DNA from: Dunaliella salina
Taxonomy: Eukaryota; Chlorophyta; Chlorophyceae; Chlamydomonadales; Dunaliellaceae
Direction of reading: 5' to 3'
Assembly: GCA_002284615.2 (NCBI GenBank)
Contig: MU069485.1
Location: 627,212 to 640,633 of the forward strand
DNA: 13,422 bases
In this document: piece by piece, positions 1 through 9,464 of the stretch
Numbering within the stretch: position 1 is the stretch's first letter
Layout: each line of letters begins with the position of its first letter
Notes under the pieces: model-generated
What the model was told of the DNA's origin: nothing
The model's database searches: none
The model's input: only the letters and a program-made list of their open reading frames with translations
Made by a program: the position numbers and the translations under genes

Positions 1-211
1 GGGGGTGCGTAGAGTGAAAATGAAATCTGCTTGGCTGCCAAAAAGGTTGCGCAATGGCTGCGCAATGGAAAAATTGAATTCAAAAAATTTGGGGGTGCGC
101 AGTGGTCACAGTCCTCTACGGTACTTAACATACTCACAATTGCGCTTGCACCTGTGACATGCATAGCATTGCGCACACACACCTGTGACACACATCTATG
201 TGCGCTCGCAC
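1..211 (-). other. Intron 5, 5' part only
   Basis: Sequence after the preferred donor. The next expected Ski2 segment (RPVPLEH) is not found here, so the intron continues past the window edge. It contains the rest of the 29-31 bp tandem repeat and then a stretch with several GCGCA-type words (plus strand TGCGCAATGG near 46-66). No stop codon interrupts the upstream reading frame, so intron retention or a downstream donor would be translated at least to the edge. Confidence 0.7.
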
Positions 212-3200
212 CTGTGACGTGCACAACCTTGCGCTTAATCCGTCCAACCCAATCAGCAAAGTCCATGACATTGGGGAGCGTGGCACTGAGCAGCACCATC
301 CGGATGTGAGGCGGCAGCATGATGATCACCTGCACGAGTTTTCACGCATGGGGGCAGCAGCAACATAAAGACAAAGAAGCGGATGAAGCACAAATCTCAC
401 ATGTATATGATAGTGCGCATGTCTGTAAAAGCAAAAGGTAGGGGAGTGGAGAGTGGACAGTCCTTGTCGGCTACCTCTCGACAAGCATGCCAAATATGTG
501 TTTGCTGCAATTTTACAGGAAAGGTGTTTGAGACACTTAGTACGTGCATACGTGTACTTACACTTACAAAGTGAAGTTAGCCAACCCTACACGTCCATAA
601 TAGATCGATCTTCACGTAAGACATGAAACATCTCTTAGCTAAGTAGTTGGCGCCCAGGGGCAGCTAAGCCAAGAGGGTGAGCGGATTTAAAGGCGAACAA
701 GGTGACAACAAATGATTTGCAGCAATTCCCTCATGCAATCGAGAATGAATTGCAACATTGCTTCAGGGTGCCTTGAATGCAGGTTGTTTTGAACGCCATT
801 CACAATTCATACCAACATCCAGACTTTGGCTTAGTACCCACCTCTTCCCATATAACCCCTCGGGTTGAATCATTGACGTAATGCACCTGGAGGCACCACA
901 TTGGTGTAATGTAATGCACTTTGAAATTGGACGCCTCAAATTTCTGTGTGACACGCTGCCTGTAGCCAGCCGGGCCATCTCTGCCCATTCTAAGCAAACC
1001 ACCTGGAAGCTTTGGAAGAATGCAAACTTCAGCGCTGATTTGGCACCATCTAGTATACCCGCTGCACGCTTAACCAGCATTTTTGTGGGAAAGATCAGCT
1101 ACACTCATCCCTTGCACGCCTTCAACCTCCAGCTGTACCCCCAAGCCTGCAGATGCACCCCAGGACATGCTGAGTGCACTGGTGTCCACCTGCTGCAAGC
1201 TAGCGGAGGAAAAAGAAAAAAGAAAAAATAAAAGTCTACGCAAGCCAGAGGCCGCGCGCATTAAGGGAAGGTCCACTCACTAACAAGCTAGCAAGCTAGC
1301 AAGGAAGCAGTTCCCTCACCAGAAGGCCCTCAAAACCTACACTAGACACAGCTAGCGGAGGGCTGTTTGGGGGGTGCTCCAAAGTCATCTCAAGGGAGCA
1401 CTGGCAATAGGGAAGAGCTTGCAATATTTGATGGGAGTCAGGCAAGAGTTGTCACCCAAAAACACCTAAAATTAGGAGCCCAAACTCAAAATACTCCAAC
1501 AGCTCAGTAGTACAAGGAAACCTGAATCTGAAGCACAGTATTTCTTCAGAAGAATAGAGTGTACCAGAATAGAGTGTACCATGTGAGAGTGTACAGACTT
1601 TTAGCTCTCGATTTGGCTTGCAGCCTGTGTGCCCAAAAGGAGGTTTGGCCGTCCGATAAAGCTGCCCAATTAAGGTGCCCTCGCAGATACCAGACGTAGA
1701 GGGCCAACACTAAGTGAATTTCTTCATCAGCACAAAGCTGCCTTGCTGGGTTTACAGCATAGGCAAATATTCTATTGAGAGAATTAAGCTCGAGCAGCTG
1801 TGCAATTATTCAATTGAAAGAATTAAGCTCAAGCAACTGTGCGGGCGCAGAAATAGTCTATCGGGGCCTGGCCAGACCTCCCTGCTTTTGCGCCCTTGTC
1901 AGTGGGGCCCTCACAACAAATCGAACTCAATTGCAACATTGCCAGCAGACTCCTCAAAGACTTGCAACTGCATTTTGGGCTGGAGCAGGGTCTCTCTAAA
2001 ATTTGGCACTCACAGGGAATGACTGAGCAGTGCAGGCCTTGGGCACACCTTTTGCTTCTTAGAAAAAGAGAAAAGGACTCAGTAGGCAGAGAAAACTCTT
2101 CCTACAATGAAGTAACAAGACAAGACACATGCTCCTTAACAAATACGTATTACGGTGTTAACGGGGAAATCCTTAAACTCGAAAAATGGGTTGGCATGCC
2201 TGAGTTGAAAATTATGCAGCTTTTAATGCAAAAAACTTGACCTGACCACATCCAGCTGCAGCAATCATGGTAAACCAGATATTTTCAAACATGCACCCCT
2301 ATTACACAGGAGTGGGTTTGCCGCAATTTAACTTGCGGCTGGAGTGATTACTGGAGTGACTAATCGTTTGATCTTTAGCTAGAACCTGTAAGCTCTCAGG
2401 TTCCTAGGCCTCAGAATAAACAGTCAAGGTAGTAATCAGTTCTGGTGGGGAAAACAATCTCATGTAAATTAAAATTGAATAGTGCATGCATGCAAGCACA
2501 AGCACACACCAGCTACTCTCTTGATTGAAGGACTGACATTCCCTTGTGAAGACCTAAGTCATCAAACACCAAAAAGGGAGTTGTCCATCACAAACATACC
2601 CACTTTTTGACGACCACCATGCTCGCTAAGAGCATGCTTGCTACCTGAAGTGAGCTTGCACGTGCTTTCTCGATCACCTCAACACTCTTATTTTTCATTC
2701 GCTGATGATGTGCACGTGTATTTCATTACGTCCCCAAATGACATGCACACACCTACTTAATACGATGCCAGCTGCTGTATATTCCGGACGACTCCATTTG
2801 GACAGGCAATTACCTGTCTAAATCTTATTTAATCACTTCCAGTCCTCACGGGCTACTCTTCACGGGCTAACTCATTTCTCAATTATATCACATTTTGGGC
2901 TACACGAGCTAGGTTCTCAAAGGAGATTCCCACACAACTGCTTCTTATGCGCAAACACACCTCATCAGATCCACTTACTTTACATGCCTAATGGCATCAG
3001 GTCCCGCGCGCAGCATGGACCTTGCAAGGTCACTCTGCGCACCTCATAAAACCGCGCATCCCCCATCTCCAATGACATCAAAGCTCTTCAATTGCGTGGA
3101 CCTCGTTAGTTGTATTGCCCATGTGCACCTCATCAAATGATTCCCAACCTACATCCCTGGATGGAATGCGCATGCATGCGGGTGATTGACGCATCTCGCA

Positions 3201-6200
3201 GGATGCCTGCTGTCCGAAAAGACCTTAGGTCCCATGTACCCTAAATCCTAACCATAACCCTAAACACCAAATCCTTAACCCTAAACCCTAACCGTATTGC
3301 ATGGACATTGTCAGACGGGCCACTTATGCACACCTCATTGGATACCACACATCCTGAATGACATCCAAGTCCCTTGAAGAGCAGGGACCCTGCCAGACCG
3401 GCACACTTTATCAAGTACCTGCACACTGCACACAGCACACCGCACACCAAAAGTAAATTGAGCTCGGAGTACACCATGGGCCATGTTGTACAAACCACCT
3501 GTGCACATATATACGCACCTCGTCAAATACCACCCAATCGGCCTCATTGATGACGAAGTCGCCACCCTTGTACAGCAACAATCTTAGAATCTCTGTTGTA
3601 CAGATGAGGCACTGCGCGGCGGGCTTGATCTGCACATCTCCCGTCATCAGCCCGACCTGGGGTGCGAGTGGGAAGCGGATCGGGCGGGAGTGGAGGGGGG
3701 TAGAAGGGGGAGGGGGTGGGCTGGACCACTTGTTGTTGGATTGCAGCACAATTCCAAGTACGACACATGCAGCAGTGAGAAAGCTGAGCACCCCTGCATT
3801 AGGTTGCAGCATGCCCCATAAGTTCCTATGGCAAGCAGTTTGACCACAGGTCTTATTCTTGGTAGCTGTAAGGGTCATGAAATGACCGGTGGCAGACATG
3901 GCATGGTTCCCCTTGGAGGGGACATCCAATACGGAGCGTCTTGCCGGATGTCTCCGCTAAGGCTATGCCCTTATTGGGAGCCAAAAAGCGGCCGTTGGCG
4001 TCAACTAAACCAGCTACCCAGTCTAAAAAAGAGGTATTTAGACTCAAGAAGTCTAAGGATGCAGCCCCTGCTGGGTATCCCGGCACTAGGCTGCCTCTGC
4101 CTCAGACCTGGAGCGGTTGCCCTCCAGCATCTCATGGAGGTGCTGGGAGTGCACCTGCTCCTCCGGCAGCTGCCTGTGCAGTCCGCTCAGCCTGACCTGC
4201 GTCTCAGCGCATACAAGGTCCCGGCGCACCTCCGGACCATGGGCCTGTGAAGGTCCCGCCTACGTGCTCGCACCACCACCATGTTCCTCTGCAGCCTGAG
4301 GCTGCTCCGCCATTTCCCCAGCATGGTGATGAGGAGCCCTCGCAGGCTCCAGGTCCGGAGATGCGCCGGGAGTGTCGCTTGACCTATCTGGGCCAGGGTT
4401 GGGCTACCTTAATTTGCTTTTTTGTCACAACTGCAAATGCTACGCTACACACAATTTCTACACACAATGTTGTCTCCGCAGCACTGTAGCATGCACCCCC
4501 AGGCTCTATTTGACTATCAAACACTTCTTTTCTTGACCTTCAAACCCGCACAATGTACCTGACCTAGGTTGCCATGTATAGATGCGCAGTATGCACAAAA
4601 AGAAAAACAAATTGACTTGCCATGGCAAAGAAGAAGGCAGTGGTACGGGGGCAGCAGCTGCTGCCTGGCGCGCAAAAGCCACCAATTAAAATGAAGGTCA
4701 AGTCCGCGTCATTTGACCCAAAACCACTGGTCCAGCTTTTCAATATCATTGCGCTTGCTACAAGCATTGTGAGCATTTCGGATTTGGCGTTTTTTGGGAA
4801 CCCCTGATTGTATGCCGGGGATTGCGCAGATGGAGTGAAATGTCAGTGGAATATTCAAACATAAAGCACAATCAGTGCATACAAATGTGGAATATGCAGG
4901 ATTGCGCAGAGTGAGCGAAAACGTACACTGGCTGCATCCATCTCCATTGAAAAGATGAAATTTCCTCCCCTCTGTGCACAGCGCTTGGCACCAGTGTCTG
5001 CGACCAAAAAAAGAAAACGGTGGCCTGGGGAATGTCTGCGTGCTTGTCCATTGTAGACTGACCTTTCTCTTGACAGCAGCCTACCAACATACATGAATTT
5101 CCACTGGCAAGGGGTATTGCAGCACAGAGTGGTGTGCAGGCATAGGTGTATTTTTCAAACCTCAGAGGTGGCAATCACCCTGAAAAAATGCAACGCTGGG
5201 CTTCCGAGATAAAAGAGGTGGACAAAACAAATTTATTGCCCTCATGGGCAACAAAGTTGCCCGTCCCCTAAGGGCTAGGACCCTGTCCGTCGCGTGAGGG
5301 GAATGCAGACGGTTTGCCTCTAGAGGTCAACAGTGAGACTCTGGTTTTTTACACACGTGACAAATGTGTGCCAGGGTATTGAGTGCAAGCAGATCAACCT
5401 GTTAATCTCCACCCCACCTGCTTGCAGGAGAAGTAACACGTTTTATATAGGCTAAAAGCCTTGCTGCAGCTCCCGAATGCCAACTCTGTACTATTCTGCT
5501 CAAGGCAGTCAATCCAACTGAGATGAGGCTTACTGCTCACGGGCAATCAGACCAGCTGAGATGAGGCTGACTGCCGGGAGGCAAACCAAACAAATTACCC
5601 TTCATCACAATGTTCTCTTTTGCTGTGCACCCACCAAATTGTGCCTGTTTTGAGCTTGTCTGTCCCCCTTTATGCAGAGCATCAAGGCGAGGCAGAGCAG
5701 CCATCCTTAATGGCAAAATGGGTCTGTAGCTGAGAGGTTTAAAATATTGGATGAGTACGAGCTTTTGGTAACTGCAAAAAGCAAGACGGAGGAAAGGGTC
5801 ATGCGTGGCAGCCTCAGAGCCCGGGCTGCCGTCAAGAAGGTGGAGGTGGGCAGCTACTCACATCTTTGAACTTGCCGTTGAAGTCCCGGAACTTCTGGTT
5901 GGAGATCGTTTTGATTGGCGAGGTGTAAATGGCGCGTTTGTTGTGTTGGATGGCCAGAGCGAACGCGTATTCTGCAACAGCTGTCTTCCCAGCAGAAGTG
6001 TGGGCTGCAACAAAGACCTGCGCGTTTGCATGAAAGTCACAAAGGATGATGACCGATATCCGATACAAACGTGTCTTGAGGCATTTTAACGTGTATCGAT
6101 TTTCTACTTAGGATTGGTATAAGTATTTCATGTACATTTGACACACACACTGGGTGAGCACTCTTTTGGCCAGTGCTGGTTGTGGCTTAGCCCTTGGCAA

Positions 6201-9200
6201 GGTAAAACAACGTGTCCAAGCTAAAATAACTCGTCCAGGCGCCTGTGAGCGTTTTTTCTTTCAGTCCCCGGCTGCATGTGTTTTAAAATTATTTTTCGAG
6301 TCGAAAATTTTTCCGGCCGTTCTAGACACCCACATGTCTGACAGACTGCCTGTCTAACAGAAGTGCCCTGGCTTCCCCTAGAGCCTCACATCTTTAATCT
6401 GAGAAAACAAGTAATTGAAAGAACGAAGCAAGAGTTCAAAGCGGGAATTCCGCATATCTTTATGTGACATAATTTTATAACGTGAAAACTGTTTGAAGCA
6501 ACATGCAGAACAAGAAAAAAAGAACAGTGCAGATGTGGATGGTACAGAAGAGAGCTGCATATAAGACTCAAATTGTTTGCTCTGTGTATCATGCAAGCAA
6601 GTGTGTTGCATAGCCATTTTCATAACAAATTCTGGTGCTCTAATATTTACAATGTACAACCCTTATAACAAAGACTGTTATGGGCACATCAGTGAATTAC
6701 TTTGTACATTCACTTTGCTGCTCCACCCCAGCTACTCAGCAGGCGAGGTGCCTCATTTGTTGCGATGAATTGAGGCTCAATTGATGGCCCTACTTTCCAT
6801 GAGCTGCATTTTCTCTGCTCGCTCCAATGTCCACAGGCTCTTGTAGGCCTTTTCATACACATTTCTGAATTTTTTTGCTTTTATGCCTGGATTTTCAAAG
6901 GATCACAAAGGGTTACACTGCTAAAAGTGAATGGAGCCTCTTCCCAAGCTAGCAGCGCACACTGGGTTCTCAAGCAACTTGCTTGCAAGCCTTGTTTAAA
7001 AGTCTGAAAGTACATGCCCTAAATTGAGAATTCTGGGGATCGTCATACAATCTCCTGGCAATATATGATGGAGCATAAATCACCAACACTGGCTAGCACA
7101 TGCTATGAAAATTTCCATGAAATATTTAAGGAGTTGGGATAAAGTTGTGCCATGCCTGATATTTTTCAAGGGAAAGCAAGTTTGTGGGCTTCTCAAGTTC
7201 CAATAGTGACACCCCTTTGACATAATGTGAATAATAAACACAGGTACATAAAAAATCTAGGTCGTTGCCCTGGACAAAGCCTTCCTTCCTAAGCCAGCTT
7301 TCTCATTTAGCATAGTTTCCCACCACACCTGGCATGCTCCCCCAGTGTTTGACTGCAAGATCTAACCTACAGATGATTAGACGACCCAGGAGCAGCTGAA
7401 GTCCAGAAAAGCCGATGGGTGTGAGTTTAAAGACCTACCTAATTTTTCTGCCAAAATGAATGCAGAATAGCCCTTAGCCACACACAGCACCTTCACTTGC
7501 CAACCGTTCAGCAAATCCAATGCTTTGGACAAAGGCAGAGGTGGGCAACAAAGGCCTCAAAAAGGAGCACTTTTGAAATGTTCATTGAGCAAGTTGCCCC
7601 CAGCTTGCAAGCTTCAAATTTAGGTTGAAATGTAGCACTGTTCACACACCTAAGCTTGAAACTTGCAAGTTGGGGGCAACCTGCCTCATTGGCCGCGGCG
7701 CGAACCCTACTTTTTGACACCCAGCTGCCCACATCTGACCAGCCACTGCACCACATTGGGTGATTTTTAATGATTTGGGGTCCTTGCACCAAAAAAATAT
7801 CATTGCAAAAAAAATGAAAGGACCCAGTGGTTGGTCAGATACTGAATTTCAGCTATTTCCCTTAGAAAATCCTGCACTGGGGTGCCAAAAAGGGTCAATT
7901 GTTGACCTTCTTCATTCCCACTTTTGAACATGCAGAATGTTAGCATATCATATAAGGGTTATTGAGAAAAAAAATTTGGGGGTGAAAAATGGTCCCAGGG
8001 TGGAGCTGTGGGCCATTTTAGGGTGATCTGATGCAAGGAGAGTGATCTGGGGTCAACCAATTTTCATTATTTTTTGGTGAAAGTGATTTTTATTTATATT
8101 ACAATGGTTGGCCTGGTCAGATTTGTAAAATATAGGCGGGAAAGAACATTTTCAGGAATTTGGGCCCGTCGCCCACCTCTGGGACAAAGGACATGTTTTT
8201 TGTGCACAAGGGTACACAAGCAGAGGGGGGTAACCATTGTTGCAGTCTCTCCAAAATCTTCTGGGCCTGCTGGGGCCATTCTCACAACCATTTTTTTATA
8301 TTTGAAACCCCCATGTTACGATAACATCCTGCATTTTCAAGAATAGGAAAGAAGGAGGGTGAAATTTAACCTTTTTGCACCCCATGTGCTAAGAATTTCA
8401 AATGGAAATGGCTGAAAATTTGTATCTCACCAACTACTGGGTCTTTCCACCCCTTTTTTTTGCAATGCTGTTCTTTTGACACATGGACTCCGAACCACAA
8501 AAAAATATCCAATTTGGATCAGTAAATGGTGCAGAATGTAGATTTGGCTGTGAAAACAAGGGTTCAAGCCACGGCTGATCAGGCACGTACCCTGTAACTG
8601 GCACCCATGGAACTCCAGTATTAGAGAAAGAAAGCTCGTAAAACAGGCCACCAATGGAACCTAAGTTTGTATGGTGCCAGTCACGAGAGAGCTAAGCTGG
8701 GAGCATACAAAAAAACAGGCAATTTTAGGCCCCAGATAACCCCCTCTGGTATTCATCCAGGCCTTGATCTGGCCATATCTCAGAAACACATGGATAATCC
8801 TGGACCAAAAGTTTAGGACCTAGTTGCCCTCTTTGCACTGACAAAATGTGGTTGAGGATTATCCATGTGTTCCTGAGGTATAGCCTCTGGAAGTCCCACA
8901 CAATGGTTACCCCCCTCACACAAAAATGCATGCATAATGTATGAACAGCTATATGAGACCGTTCAGGGATTTTTGTTCATGGTCAACCCCATGGCCGAAC
9001 CCTCCCTAAAAGCATTCATTGCAGCATGTACACTGGTTTATGCAACTTTGCGCCCTATGGGTACAAAACATGTTCTTACGTCTAAAGCATTGTGAATGAC
9101 TGAAAATTTGGCCCATGGAGGTGCTTTTTTTGGCTCAAAAGCTGTTTCGCATCCATCTTGGGAAAAAAGTGGTTGAATTTGCACCAAAAGACCAGCGCTC

Positions 9201-9373
9201 CTGGACTGAAGCACCTCGTTCAGTTTGACCGCAAATATAAGAAAACATGTGGTTATTCAAATCATGATTCAAAGTGATTCAAGGAGCTAGAAAATGCCAT
9301 ACTAATTTGCAGGGCTCCACCTGCATGCTCTCCACGATCACTTATTTAGGTTTGCATAGAAATGTAGCAAAAA

Positions 9374-9464
<91 letters not shown>

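Larger units (their letters stand above)
887..3518 (-). other. Intron 3, 2632 bp
   Basis: Donor GTGCGT, acceptor CTCCAG. It interrupts the DEVH box. It contains an 82-86 bp degenerate tandem array (about 2940-3545), a telomere-like tract, a 39-bp duplication (1764-1841) and a 15-bp duplication (1551-1580). The stretches 920-1550 and 1850-2930 show no gene or strong repeat to me, only scattered short words such as GCTAGC near 1200-1355. Confidence 0.85.
3657..5861 (-). other. Intron 2, 2205 bp
   Basis: Donor GTGAGT, acceptor CACCCCAG. It contains two plus-strand open frames described separately, an 80-bp-spaced repeat near 4817-4923, a 38-bp duplication near 5504-5581 and a short perfect palindrome at 5246-5262 (GGGCAAC-AAA-GTTGCCC). 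The stretch 5265-5500 and the part 5600-5860 show no gene to me. Confidence 0.85.
6018..9463 (-). other. Intron 1, 3446 bp
   Basis: Donor is the edge of the (GT)n tract, acceptor CGCGCAG. The protein is continuous across it (RRNS-VFVAAHT). It contains the foldback structures at 7533-8881. The stretches 6030-7500 and 8890-9370 show no gene or strong repeat to me; the small open frames there have no recognisable content. Confidence 0.85.

Noticed and set aside
3411..3929. A 172-codon minus-strand ORF as one protein
   Set aside because: Only VGLMTGDV to VVFDE is Ski2-like. The rest reads through the pyrimidine tract and intron sequence on either side.
5200..5265. 3' end of a reverse-oriented retroposon or gene (AATAAA at about 5230 on the minus strand)
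   Set aside because: Only a lone hexamer and a short palindrome are present; no poly(A) tail, upstream coding sequence or target duplication was seen.
5832..6068. Reading the Walker A ORF as an intact small gene from its ATG at 6068
   Set aside because: The residues before VFVAAHT and after GKFKD do not match the family, and consensus splice sites lie exactly at both points; it is an internal exon.
8555..8600. tRNA-like B-box word (GGTTCAAGCC)
   Set aside because: No acceptor stem, anticodon arm or A box at the right distance; the word lies inside the right arm of the foldback.
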